A stretch of 64,000 bases of DNA from Lagopus muta (lineage: Eukaryota > Chordata > Aves > Galliformes > Phasianidae): NCBI RefSeq assembly GCF_023343835.1, contig NC_064447.1:10622501-10686500 (forward strand), given 5' to 3'. Below, in pieces: positions 1-10,833 of the stretch. A model generated the notes under the pieces. That model did no database searches. It was not told the DNA's origin and saw only the letters and a list, made by a program, of their open reading frames with translations. Each line of letters starts with the position of its first letter. Position 1 is the first letter of the stretch. The position numbers and the translations under genes were made by a program.

Positions 1-2468
1 TGTGGCATCTGCCCTGTGTGCACCCCTGGGTGATCCCCAGAGCTTCCCTCAATCCCAGCAGTGAGCTGTGGGATCCCAGCATAGCCCTCTGCCCCGCTCC
101 CACTTGCAGAGCAGTGGCTCATTAGCTGCCGACCCCAGCTCAGAACCAGATGTGCCCTTTGCTGATGGTCAGGGGGAGGAAGAGGAGGCCAGCGCTGCCA
201 ATGGGGAGCTCAGCCCCAACCCCCTGCATCCCACGCCTTCCTCCCCTCCTCATTTTCAATAAAGCAGAAATTGCCAAACCCACACAATTAATGTCTAACA
301 GGTTCAGGGCAGAGCAATTCAATCCACCTCCTGGGAGGTCCCTGCCCAGCTGCCGCCCAGCTCCCAGCACGCTGCCGTGTCCCCCCACCACGGGACCTCC
401 AGGAGCACAGTGAGGGGAATCATTCCTGCAATGGGGATCCCTCCCTGAGCAAAACAGCAGCACCTCCCTGGGAGAAGCCCTGGTTCTGCTGTGGAGCCAT
501 AGGCACAGGTGAGATCTTGAGGACAAACCAGTGTCCTCCCACAGTTCCAGCCCAAGGTGGGGGGCAGGAATAGAGCTCAGTCTTTGCATCCCACATAGGA
601 TCTCTGACCTGCACACGGCCATTCCCCATTACTCAGTCATCCCTGACTGCTGCTGTGGGGTCACAGAATCATCAAGATTGGAAAAGATCCCTAAGATCAG
701 GTCCGACCATCGACCCATCCCCACCATGACACCAAACCATGTCACTCAGTGCCACATTTCCATGATTCTGGAACACCTCCAGGGACAGTGACTCCACCAC
801 CTCCACGGGCAGCAGTTCCAATGCCTGCCTTCAGAGAAGACATTCTCCCTAACATCCAACCTCGGCCTCCCTTGATATGGTGGAAGAGGGTCCCAAACCC
901 ATCAGAACCATGACATCATCTGAGCTACACACTGGGAACTGCCATAGGGGAACCTACAGCACACACCAGAGCAAAGCAAACGCAGAAAGCACCTGGGGAA
1001 GCTGATGCTCTCAGTCACAAGGGACAGCAAGAGGTGATACCACTGTCACATTCTGGGTCTCGCCCCAAGGGAATCAGCTCCTCCCTGCATAGCTCTGGCA
1101 CTGGCAGTGCAATGCTGCCCTGGCATGGGGCACACTGTGGGCAGGGATGCTCCAGTGCCACGGGCATTAGCAGAGCCAGCACAGGGACGTGATGTGCAGA
1201 AAGGTCAGGGGGGTATTTTTACACCATGTGTCAGACCCCTGCTCCCCAGGGGAGCAGCTCCGTTTCCTCCATCTAAGGCCATGGTGAGGATACTCCCTGC
1301 CCTCCTCCTGTGATGCTCAGTGCAAGGAGCCAGCAGGAGAGGTAACGCTCCCCTCACACACCCTTTCTGCTGTTTTTTTCCCCCTCACTTTTTTTCCCTC
1401 CCAGGCAGCCCAAGGGAGCTGCACAACGCTCCCCAGCCCTCAGCACACTCTCCAGTGACATTCTCCTGCATCACGGGGACACGAGTGCACAGAATGGGGC
1501 TGAGGCACTGCTCCTGCCCAGGGGCAGCAGTGCCATGGGCAGTCATGATGGGATGCAATACAGCAAAAAAAACCTACAAACATCATATTTCCCAACTCTC
1601 TCCTCGAGGCATTTCTCTGCGCTTTGTTTGTAGAACACCAAACAGCAGCCCAGCACAGGTTGTTGTCGCACTACAAATGCATCAAAAGCCTCCGCAGCTC
1701 TGAATGGAGATGTTTAAATTATTTACGGGACTTGGAGCAACTCCAAGAAAAAATACAAACAAACAAACAACAGAAGGCGTTGCTCTGGAGAAGCGCCCTG
1801 CACTCCTACACCTCACCCCACGTGCATGCATGCCCTGCACCCCAGTGCACCCGGCTCCACGAGCCTCTCACCCAGGAGCACCCCAGCACTCAGGATCAGG
1901 CTGTGCTGTGCCAAACCCCATGCAACCTGCTGCGTGCTTCATTTTGCCAACAGGCAGCCACAGGTGGGCACAGCAGGGCTGACCCTCCTCAGGCTCAGCA
2001 GCCTACCTGGCAGCTCGCAATGGATAGAAGAGCTGCTTTCCTTCCTCCCTCCCTCATTTTGTTCCCAGAGCAGTGGGGGCAGACACGGCTCCCAGGAAGG
2101 ATGAGCAGCATGAAGGCGTTCCACGTTCCGCCTGACCTACTTTACACCAGCACCACACACAGCCTCCTCCCCAGGAACAGCCATGGTGATCCTCCGCCAC
2201 CAAACATCCCCAGCACCAAGCAGCAGGATGGGAAGGAGCTGGGGGGGGGGGCGAGGAACCTGAGGATCAGCACTCCACACCAGTGCCAGATCTGTCAGCA
2301 GCACATTCCCACTGCTGGTTTATACCAAAACTGAGCCCTCCAACACGTGGGCTCAGCCATCCAGCTCCATGGGACACCACAGGACATCGGCCTGGTGCCA
2401 CGCTCCGGGAGCAGCACCAACACTGCAGGTTCCCACCAGCAGCAACGCCGTGGCCACGCAGCACTCAC
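1..2468 (-). other. MPRIP: MPRIP intron 3, partial
   Basis: GC-rich sequence with no recognisable exon on either strand. The only identifiable element is a CR1 tail at about 661-885. I looked for the following MPRIP exon (the rest of the PH domain) on the minus strand and did not see it, so the intron continues beyond position 1. Confidence 0.8.
661..885 (-). mobile_element. CR1 LINE 3' fragment
   Basis: Read on the minus strand this is the 3' end of a CR1 element. On the plus strand it begins TCACAGAATCATCAAGATTGG, the inverted CR1 tail. It then runs through the AAAGATCCCTAAGATCA, CACCTCCAGGGACAGTGACTC and CCACCTCC blocks that are typical of the segment just before the tail. It is 5' truncated, as most avian copies are, and non-coding. 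Confidence 0.85.
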
Positions 2469-2534
2469 CATCTCGTCGAGGGCGTAGCGCAGCAACCCGT
2501 GCTCGTAGAGGATGAAGAACCGGCGCTGCCATTT
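2469..2534 (-). CDS. MPRIP: MPRIP coding exon 3 (residues 67-88)
   Basis: Acceptor TTGCAG and donor GTGAGT flank 22 codons reading KWQRRFFILYEHGLLRYALD plus EM. This is the classic PH-domain motif K-W-x-R-R-F-F-x-L. Phase 0 at both ends agrees with its neighbours. Confidence 0.95.
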
Positions 2535-5500
2535 CTGCAAGAGAAGACAGTAAAGGCAGTCATGGCAGTGCCAGCCCACAAAGCTGGGGTCACAACGCAG
2601 GACATCCCCCAGCAGAGCTCCAGCATGATGCAGAGCCCCCCCAGCCCTCTCTCAGCATGGCCATGCGCACCAGATCAGAGCCCTGATCTGCCTGGAAAGG
2701 GCCTTTCTGCGCGTGCCAGCCTGTTTGCAGCCCAGAGCAAAAACTGGTTGAGCAGGCTGAAATTTGAAAGAGGAAAAAAAAAAAAAAAAAAAAAAAAATC
2801 ACAGATTCATAGCCCCAGTGCAGCAATTCTTATCTTGTTTTTCTCAGCCCTTCAGGCAAAGTCCAAGGTGCTCGGGGACAGCAAAACCACTGAGGTTCCA
2901 GTGAACCACAGTCCCATGTCCCCGTGAGCCATGACTCCCAATGACGCCTGGGCTGAACCCAGAATCCAGTAAGGGGGGAGAGATTTTTACTGGTGGCAGG
3001 AATGGGAGCCTCCAGCTGCAGGACAGGGCAGGGATGTAGAGGATGCTCCAACTCTGCTCACATGGTTGCAGTGCTGCAAGGCTCGAGCTCTAGCAGCAAC
3101 CCTTTTGGGCAGCTGAGCATCAAGGTACCAAAACACAACAGCAGCCAGCAGTAACTTCACACTGCTTGAATGCAGCAGGCTCTGCGGTGCTCCAGCCCAG
3201 CAAACTGCACGCCCAGCAGAAAGAACCCTGCAGCAGGAAACCTCCCTGTCTTGCACAAGGGGATGGGTGCAGCGTCATCGCCCCGTCCCGTCCCACCCCC
3301 CCAACACCCACAGGGTGTCCCTTACCCGAGAGCGATGGACAGGATTGTCAAAGTCCGTTCCTTCAGGGGCCAGCAGCAGCCAGCCACCGTAAATGGGTTT
3401 GGCCTGAAAGAAAAGAGCAGAGAGGGATCAGCTGGAGCTGCCACACCAGGACGGGGCAAAGAACTCCACGTTCCCACCACCTCTTGAAACACTCTGGTTA
3501 AGCTGTTCGCTTTCATTCTTCTCCTTTTTATTATTATTATTTTTTCCCTTAAATCAGTGTCCAATGCAGTACCTCCCTGAGATCCCTCCTGCCAGTTGCT
3601 GTGGTTTTGTAATGCTAAAGAAAAAAAAAATAAAAAAAAAATAGTTTCCCCTCTGGAAAAATCCCTGTGAACAATAGAAGAAACTGCCTATGCACCAAAA
3701 ACAGCCAAACGCATGGAGTACCAAGCAAGCAAAGTGGGAACAAACCAGATTAGCAGTCCTTTCACTTCTTGTAAAGTGGGAAGTAATAACACAATCCCTT
3801 AAAGCCCACAGCCCCTTTCGGGGTGGCATCTCCTGGAGCATCACCTGCACCAAATGGCCCCGATGGCACTGCTGCCCCCAGCCCTGCAGGGACTCGCAGA
3901 CCCCACTCCACCTCCTGCCCACTCTGCCCCACAGCACAGCCCCACCCAGCCGTGCTGTGACACCACCCAGCCCTGTGCCCACACTGGGACTTTGGAGCTG
4001 GGAGGAAAAAAAAAGCAAAATTGCGAAATATTGAGTAACTCAAGGTGAGTCTGTGCTTGTAGGAATGGGGCACAGGAGCACGGAGCTCCCCATGAAAAGC
4101 ACACGCATTGAGTCCGTTCTGGAGGTGCTGTCATGGCCAAGAAGGAAGAAGAGGATGGAGGAAGCGGCACACAGCGTCTCCAACATCACCACCACAAAGC
4201 ACCGAGCCCTCCTTTGTCCCCCATGTCCCCTTCCAACCCCTCAGAGCCACCTCCACAAGCAAACCCCACTGTACCAGACCCATACACAGGGATGAAATAA
4301 CCCCATACCATCACCACTGGGGTCAGAACCCCTCCTGGTCTCACCCAGCCCCACCAAACCCATTTTGCCACAGACTTTTCCAGCACCTGAAATACACAAC
4401 CTTAACACAGCACAATCGGAAGACCGACTGCAGATACCAAAACCCAAACAGCCACAAGGTACAAGTTAACACCCAGCGCATGGGCAGCCCAGCTCTGTCC
4501 CCCCGCAGAGAAGCGCTTTTTAAAGCCAAACCCAAACAAACTGCTGCCAAAAGCGGTGCCCGGAGAGGCACAAATAGAAGGATGTGAGCACACACTGTGC
4601 CCAGAATAAATCCACTGCACCTGCATTGGGTTAAAATAAGGTCCGTGGGCACAGCTCAGAGCGAGACTTCCCTATCTGAGCAGATCCAGAGAGCAACGTT
4701 GCAGCAATCCTAGTATTCCTGGGGTGGGCAGAAGACCAGAGCCGGTTTCTCCAGTGATGAAGCCAATGGGCCGGGGGTGCCGAAGGAGCCACCCGGCCGT
4801 GAAGAGGGGCACAGGGATGGTGCTGTGCCGGGTGGGAACCCCACAGCCCCGTGGGACTGGCAGAGCTGACTCAGGCAGCAACGCCCCGGCGTCACCGCGC
4901 CGCTTCCGGTCGCACCTCTGCGGCACACCCAGGTACCCATCCCGCCCCCCACCCTGCCTGGCCCTGCTTAGCTTCACAGCCCGGTGGGGTGCCCTGCTGT
5001 GCCCATCCCCTGCTCTTGGTTACCCACACCCTGCCCCAGCCACTGCGTCTGTCTGTCCTTCTGCTCCATGGGGACGCACAGCTTCTGAGCGCAGCTCCTG
5101 GATTGGGGTAACGAAGAACCCTCACACATCCCCAGAGCTGTAGGGCAGTGCCAGGTCACTCCATTCCAATGGGCAACGCAGGGCCCTGGAATGGGGCTGT
5201 GTGCACGTGGCATGGGGACGAGGTTTGTTTGGTGGCCCTGCTAGGCAGGGGGGTTGGAACTACATGATCCTTGAGGTCCCTTCCAAACCGGGTGATTCTG
5301 TGATTCTGTGTGTGAGGTTTGGTGGCACGGGGGGGATGGCTCAGCAGTTGGACGTGGTGTTCTGAGAAGTCTTCTCCAACATTAATGACTCTGTGATTCG
5401 ATTCTATGATTCTGTGACAGCACGTGGAGCTGGGTGATGGGGCCAGACACAGGCTGGCACCATGAGGATATTGCTGCCCCAGGTAGAGCTGCGCCATCAG

Positions 5501-7381
5501 CCTCAGCCCACACAGATGCACACATCTCCCCTAAAACCAAACAGCAGTAACCTTCCTGGAGGCAGAAGCAACCCAATGAGTCGGGCACCGACTACAAGAT
5601 CCCTGTTTGTTGCCTCCTTTCCTGGCACAGCTCAAGAGGTCAGCACCACCAACCTCAAATAGGGAACCTGGGCACCTGCAGCTCTGCACAGCTCATCTGT
5701 CTCTGTGGGCAAGCTGGAATGGGGAAGATGTCACAGCATTGGGGTGAGAAAGAGGCATGACAGCGAAGCAGGCTGCCCTCCCTTTAGCACTGCTCGCAAG
5801 AATGGATTGGTGCTGCTTTGTGCTCTGCCTGCTGCCAGGGGATGCAGCAAGGACCACAAAGCCCTGCAGCACTCAGAGTCACCCCTCAGTAGCAACCCCA
5901 CGAGCGGTGGCAGCTAGGTATGCAGGCACAGCAGCGTGCAGCCTCTCCCACAAAACCATATCTGCACAGCACAGCTACAGGGTGGGGGAAAGGACCCTGC
6001 AAACCCGGCCCAAGGCACACAGCCGTGCCCTGCAGCAGCACTCCCCCAGCACTGAGCAGCAGCAGCTCCGAGTGCAGGAGTGGGGATTTATCGCTTCCTT
6101 GGGTGCCACAGCAGATAAGGAGCGGCGCCGTGCAGACCAACAGCAGTGTGTAAACTTGCAAAGGGGCCAGGGCTCCCCGATGTAGGATTGCAGGGCATGG
6201 GGCACCGGGCATTGCCCTGCTCCCAAATTCCTGCTGGCAGCAGCAGCTGGCGCAGGCAGCTTTGACATTTGCAGAGAACCTTCCCCTGTTCGGCTCAAAC
6301 CATTAGTGAATGACAGGCAGATTTTTGCAGCGTGATACAGCGGGGGCTGCTTTCCAGGAACAAGGGGGCTTCTCCTCCCACACTGAGTAGGGGGTGGAGG
6401 TGAAAGCACGCCCAGGATACAACCCCTCCCCTGCTGCCCTGCAGCAACATGCAGAGCAGGGACTTGGGGTCACACAGCCCCATAGGTGCAAGACAACGCA
6501 CTGAGGCCAGCACACTGCGCCAGCCCCACTCATCCCCAGGGACGTGAGCCCTCTGCCTGCACAGCTGCATCAACACAAGGCCCTGAAGCAAAGTTCTGGT
6601 GCTCACACAGCCAGCAGTGGGGCACCAGAAGCTGCCGCTTCCCATCTGGCTGTTTGGTGTCCAGAACAGAAGGAAAGAAATAATGTCTAAAGGAGGGCCG
6701 TGAAAATATTCACTCGCTGCTGGGGATGGTGGTGGGAAAAGTCTGCGAGTGCCATGTTCCTGCTGGGTGGTCCTTGGGATGCCCATGCCAAAAATAAGGG
6801 CAATAAGACACGGGGAGCTGGGATGGCATCCTCAAGTTCCTGCTCTGTGCCAGTCCTGTGCCCCAAGGGAGAATTAAAGCGACGGAGCTGCGTTCTGCTC
6901 TCCTCCCATCCAGACCAAGTGTGATGCTGAAGTCAATTCCCATCGTGGGGCTTCATTTTCCCTACAGACTACAGGAGCTGAGGGGGTCCAGGTTCCAATG
7001 CACCCCACCAGGAAGCTGAGAAACTCCAAAATGAGGATCATAGGGAACGAGGCAGCACTACACACTGAGATCAGGGCTGCAGCTCACGCCGGGGGGAGCA
7101 CAGCAACCCCCACCCATGTTTTCCCATGGCACCCATGGGGCCGCCCCGCACTGCACTGAACCCACACAAACAACTCGTGAACAGAGCAGGATTTGGGACT
7201 TAGAGCCCAGCGGCCCTTTGAAGCCCGATTACCGGGAGCTGCAGCTAATCCTGGGCTGGGGGCTGCCCTTGGGGCACCAATCCCAACCCACCAATACCGC
7301 CAAAGGTTTGCGATGGGTCGCCAACGGGCAGCGGGGCTCCCGGCACCCGCGTGGGGATTAAAAGTCACAATGATCACCAAA

Positions 7382-7420
<39 letters not shown>

Positions 7421-9501
7421 TCAATAGAAGTGGGGATGGGGAGCTGCGCCATGCTGTCACACCGGGTGCCTGGAGCCCACCACACACGGGTGCTCACAGC
7501 AGAGCACAGACCCCAAAGCGCCGCTGAAAGCAGCGGGGCCGCAGCTGCGTGCATCACACGCTCCAGAGCCTCCATCTTATCGGGGAGCGGTGGGATCGTT
7601 CTGCCCAGGCTGCGGGGGAGAAGCTGAGTGAGATCACAACGCTTTCCCCAGTGAAAGCCCCAAAGCTGGGCACAGATCTGATCCCCAGGGTGACCCTGAT
7701 CTCTGGAACCACCCCCCCTTTCGGACCTCGCAGGACAAAGCAAGAGACCGGGGGCCTCTCCCCCAGTCCCCTGCACTCTCTGCTGCAGGCGGCAGCGTGC
7801 AGCGCTGTGGCTCCCCCTCCTAAAAGCAATATGATGGCAGTGGAACCCCGTGAGGGGACAACCAGATGGTGGGGTCTCACCCCGTTCACCACCAAGGACG
7901 CTCCTTTGTCTGGGCATGGCCGCCCGCCCCTTCCCGCACACAGCACGGCATTTTTTCCAGTTACATTTTTTCCATATTAGCCCTCAGATTTCATTATGTG
8001 GTGTGTGTCGTCCCCCCCCCCCCCCCGCCCCCAGCGAGCACAGCAATATGTCTGATCTCATTGCCATAATAGGATCTGGAGCAGAGATGGCAGCCCCCAC
8101 CCCAGCACAGTGCCGGACGGGGGCAGCGTGGGGCTGCATCCCCCCTCCCACCCACCCCAACACCCCCCATAGGGCTGGGTGCTGCCCCATGGGGGTGTGC
8201 AAAGGCTCTGAGGAGGAAAAGGAGGAGGAGGAGGAGGAAGGCCCATTTCTCCCTCCACAACCCCAAAACCTAGAGCCACCTTCTGCCCTCTCCATAGGAA
8301 ATCCGGGGTGTTATAGGGCAGGGTGCTGTGACCAGAGGATCCAGGGGGGCTGTGCTGGTTACACCCCAACATGGACATGGACCCAGAGGGGGCAAAGGGC
8401 TCCCATGGGACCTGCATTTATCCATGGGGCCACTGGATCCCCACTGGATCTTCAGACAGCTTATGGGAGCAAGGATCAGCCATGGAGTGCCTGAACCTCC
8501 CCCCCTCCCCAAGGGATCCATGGGCCCCAGCACACTTATGGGTTCAGCAGGCGCCTGCGACCCATAACAGCCCGTGTTGTTGTTGGGAGCACCAATGGGG
8601 CATCATGCTATCCACGAGACCCCCAGAGATCCCAGAGGACCCTCTGCTAACTATGAGGCCAGCACAAAGAGATCTTACGTTCTCCATACAACCCCAAGCT
8701 ATCTATGGGGCCACTCAGCCCCATGGGATGTTATGCTATCAGTAGGATCCTGAGCTATCTATGGGGCCACCAGGTACTCACAGGACCCTATGCTATTTGT
8801 AGGATCCTGGGTTATCCACAGGGCCTGGAAGAACCTATGGAACTCCATGCTATCCATAGGAGCCCCGGCTATACCCTGGGGGCCAACAGGCACCCACAGA
8901 ACCCTATACAATCCATAGGATCCTGAGCCATCTGTGGGGCCACCAAGCACCAATGGAACGCTATGCTACCCATAGGATCCTAAACTATCCACAGGGTTAC
9001 CAGGCACCTATGGGACCGTATGGCATCCATAGGATCCCGCGCTACCTATGGGGCTACCAATCACCTCGGGGACCTTATCCTGTCCATACGGCCCTGAGCC
9101 ATCAAGTACTTACAGGACCCTAAGAGCCGTATGGTGAGCAATCTATAGGACCACCAGGCACACACAGGACCCGACGCTACCCATAGGACCCCGAGCTACC
9201 CACAGGGCCACCGAGCACCTATGGGACCCTCGGCTGCCCATAGGGCCACCAAACACCCACAAGACCCTGTGATACCCACAGCTCCCACAGCCACCGCACG
9301 GCACTCGGGGGTCAGAAGCGACAGGACAAAAGGCGGATTTGGGGGGGGGGGGGGAAGAGAGGATTTGGGGACCGGTCCCACCTGGTTGAGATCCTCGTCG
9401 TTGAGCAGGTGGGACTCACGGGGCTTGAAGCAGTTCTGGCACTTGCTCTTGTTGAAGATGTTGGCCTGGAACTTCCTGCACGGGTTGTCCTTGGCGGCCA
9501 T
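2469..9501 (-). CDS. MPRIP: MPRIP, 5' part of gene: join of three coding exons (9382-9501, 3326-3403, 2469-2534), 3' end outside window
   Basis: Myosin phosphatase Rho-interacting protein (p116RIP) is a cytoplasmic, actin-associated scaffold that binds RhoA and the myosin-phosphatase subunit MYPT1 and bundles F-actin. The three exons splice in phase 0 into an 88-residue N-terminus. It starts MAAKDNPCRKFQANIFNKSK, continues through KCQNCFKPRESHLLNDEDLN, then enters the first PH domain (AKPIYGGWLLLAPEGTDFDN, then KWQRRFFILYEHGLLRYALD). This matches the mammalian N-terminus as I know it almost residue for residue. The start ATG (complement of 9499-9501) sits in a GC-rich context with G at +4. 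Introns are 5,978 and 791 bp. The next exon, which would complete the PH domain, was not found in 1-2468 and must lie to the left. The gene is divergent from TNFRSF13B. Identification is by recall of the family, not by a database search. Confidence 0.95.
2774..2798. repeat. Poly(A) run, 25 A
   Basis: Uninterrupted run of 25 A on the plus strand in MPRIP intron 2. No LINE or retrocopy body was recognised next to it, so it is best called a mononucleotide microsatellite. On the gene's own strand it is a T run, 239 bp downstream of the exon 3 donor side. Confidence 0.9.
3326..3403 (-). CDS. MPRIP: MPRIP coding exon 2 (residues 41-66)
   Basis: Acceptor TTTCAG and donor GTAAGG flank 26 codons, AKPIYGGWLLLAPEGTDFDN followed by PVHRSR. 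This is the first beta-strand of the N-terminal PH domain (GGWLLL), followed by the loop that in this family separates it from the KWQRRFF strand. Both ends are in phase 0. Confidence 0.95.
5215..5310 (+). mobile_element. CR1 LINE 3' tail, first of two
   Basis: Contains the CR1 terminal segment AGGTTTGTTTGGTGGCCCTG, then CAGGGGGGTTGGAACTACAT, TGAGGTCCCTTCCAA, and ends in two tail octamers (GATTCTGTGATTCTGTG, about 5293-5309). It is severely 5' truncated. Confidence 0.85.
5311..5420 (+). mobile_element. CR1 LINE 3' tail, second of two in direct array
   Basis: Begins TGAGGTTTGGTGGCACGG. It carries TTCTGAGAAGTCTTCTCCAA and ends with degenerate octamers (TGTGATTCGATTCTATGATT). It abuts the preceding tail in the same orientation, so one copy probably inserted at the end of the other. 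Confidence 0.75.
7386..7418. repeat. (TAA)11 microsatellite
   Basis: Eleven perfect TAA units in MPRIP intron 1, followed by AA. Long perfect trinucleotide arrays of this kind are usually length-polymorphic. Confidence 0.95.
8012..8026. repeat. Poly(C) run, 15 C
   Basis: Fifteen consecutive C on the plus strand, so G15 on the MPRIP sense strand, after a short GTGTGTGT stretch. The length may be unreliable because such runs are prone to sequencing error. Confidence 0.85.
8600..9265. repeat. Tandem repeat with 57-bp period built from three 19-bp monomers
   Basis: A landmark block (GCTATCTATGGGG and variants) recurs at 8698, 8754, 8811, 8868, 8927, 8984, 9041, 9098, 9138 and 9195. The spacing is 57 bp again and again. 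Each 57-bp unit resolves into three related 19-mers: GGCACCTATGGGACCCTAT, GCTATCCATAGGATCCTGA and GCTATCTATGGGGCCACCA. Steps of 38-40 bp (9098 to 9138, and 9195 to 9233) fit loss of one monomer. More divergent copies appear to extend left to about 8400. It lies in MPRIP intron 1, ending about 120 bp from exon 1. Confidence 0.9.
9341..9354. repeat. Poly(G) run, 14 G
   Basis: Fourteen consecutive G on the plus strand, 27 bp downstream of the MPRIP exon 1 donor in gene orientation (C on the sense strand). Confidence 0.85.
9382..9501 (-). CDS. MPRIP: MPRIP coding exon 1 (residues 1-40)
   Basis: Forty codons from the start ATG at 9501 to CAG, followed by donor GTGGGA (complement of 9376-9381), which is weaker than the GTAAGG and GTGAGT donors of the next two exons. 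It encodes the conserved leader with the CRKFQANIFNKSKCQNC segment, whose cysteine spacing (C-x13-C-x2-C) resembles a small metal site; that last reading is inference. The exon lies at the left edge of the CpG island. Confidence 0.95.
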
Positions 9502-10260
9502 GGCGCGCCCCGCGCCGCTCCGCGTCCGCTCAGCGCCCCGCGGAGCGCCCGCACCGCCGCACCGCCACCACCGCGCCCATCGCGGGCCGCGGCCTGCGCG
9601 GAGAGCCGGGCTCGGCGGGAGAGCGGAGATCCGAAGGAGGAATTCAAGCAACAACAACAAAAAGAATCGAAACCGCCGCCGCCACCAGCAACAAAAACAC
9701 TCGGGATGTGAGGGTGGGGGAGGGGGGGGGGGAAAATCGAGAAAAAAATGATGAACAACAACCACAAAAATCGGAAATAAAAATAACAACAACAGAAAAA
9801 GAGGGGATTAAAAAAGCGGGGGCACGGCGCTCAGCGGACGCGCGGGGCCGAGCGGCGCGGGGCGGGGCTGCGGGCGGGCGGGGCCGCGCGGAGCGGAGCG
9901 GAGCGGCGAGGAACGGAGCGGGGCCGACGCTGCGCTGCCCCCAAAGTTTCCACCTCCGGAGCCAGCGGGAAGGGGGCGGCGCCACAGCGCTGACGGACGG
10001 CGGTTCTCACCAATAGCGGAGGGAAGACGACGGTAACAAAAGGCCGTCGCAGCCAATGGGTCGCAAGGAGAGGGGAGGGCGCGGCGCGCCGCCTGTGGGC
10101 TCCTCCTCTCCCGGCCGGCCGTGGGGGAGGGTGGGGTGCTGACAGCTGGGGGCGGGGCCGGGCCTCGCTGTTGGGGGGGGGGGCGGTGTGGGGCCCTGCG
10201 CTGTGCGTGGAGTTGCGCGCTGCCCCCCGCCGGGCGCGACCCCCCTTGCAATGGACCGCC
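9480..10260 (-). promoter_or_regulatory. MPRIP: CpG-island promoter of MPRIP
   Basis: Very CpG- and GC-rich block covering the MPRIP start codon and its upstream region. It has GC-box-like GGGGCGGGG runs, a GCGGA-repeat stretch at about 9887-9908 and two CCAAT boxes on the plus strand (10010-10014 and 10053-10057), read as ATTGG on the gene strand, a common NF-Y layout. No TATA box is evident, as expected for a housekeeping-type promoter. The exact start site cannot be read from sequence. Bidirectional activity is possible. Confidence 0.8.
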
Positions 10261-10385
10261 TTCACGCACTGAATCCATCTCCGCCCCATAAGTATCCCTG
10301 TGCCAGGACTCCTCCCACCCCGCGTGACCCCCCAGCCCCATATTGACTCTCCGCACCGTGCCCGCACGCTCCGGCGGTGCACGTA

Positions 10386-10403
10386 CCCCCCCCCCCCCCC
10401 CCC
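10386..10403. repeat. Poly(C) run, 18 C
   Basis: Uninterrupted run of 18 C on the plus strand just upstream of the MPRIP CpG island. Confidence 0.85.
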
Positions 10404-10795
10404 GAGGCGGAGCGGTACGGGGTCGTACCGCACGGAGTGCCATGCACCCATTCGCCCTAACGATGTTCCCAACCTGAGGCACAGCCCCGACCTCCAGGAC
10501 ACCCCAATGTGAGGGGAAAGGGGGGCACAGCCAACGCTCCGTAATGTGCGGCAGCGGGGACAAAAGCAAGGAATGAGGGTGCAGCCACCGCCCTGGGGCC
10601 CCCAGGATCTCCTCTGTTTGCCCAACGTGGTGTGACCCGATGCAGAGCAGAGAGTTCACGTGCCCTGGTGGCGGTGAGGGCCCTAAAGCAGGGCTGGGGA
10701 CGGGGACAGAACGGGGACGCAGCCGCCGATCCCCGCCCGGCGCTGCCCCGCTGTTTGATGTGGGTCCCCGCGCCGGCTCCGCGCCTTCATCCTCC

Positions 10796-10833
10796 AATAA
10801 ATACAGAGCGACACGATGGCTCGCTGCTTTATT
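10796..10833. terminator. Two opposed poly(A) hexamers
   Basis: AATAAA on the plus strand at 10796-10801 and TTTATT (AATAAA on the minus strand) at 10828-10833 lie face to face 26 bp apart, about 550 bp beyond the MPRIP CpG island. They could end a short upstream antisense transcript from that promoter, but no transcript can be shown from sequence and chance is possible. Confidence 0.3.

Larger units (their letters stand above)
3404..9381 (-). other. MPRIP: MPRIP intron 1 (5,978 bp)
   Basis: No coding exon was recognised. It contains A/T-rich tracts at 3528-3546 and 3621-3641, two CR1 tails (5215-5420), a (TAA)11 microsatellite, a C15 run, a G14 run and the 57-bp tandem repeat close to exon 1. 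The long chance frames here, for example 285 codons on the minus strand at 7084-7941, show no known domain and consist largely of low-complexity sequence. Confidence 0.8.

Noticed and set aside
7084..7941. 285-codon minus-strand open frame in MPRIP intron 1
   Set aside because: It crosses the TAA microsatellite (giving an isoleucine run) and has no recognised domain; composition artefact.
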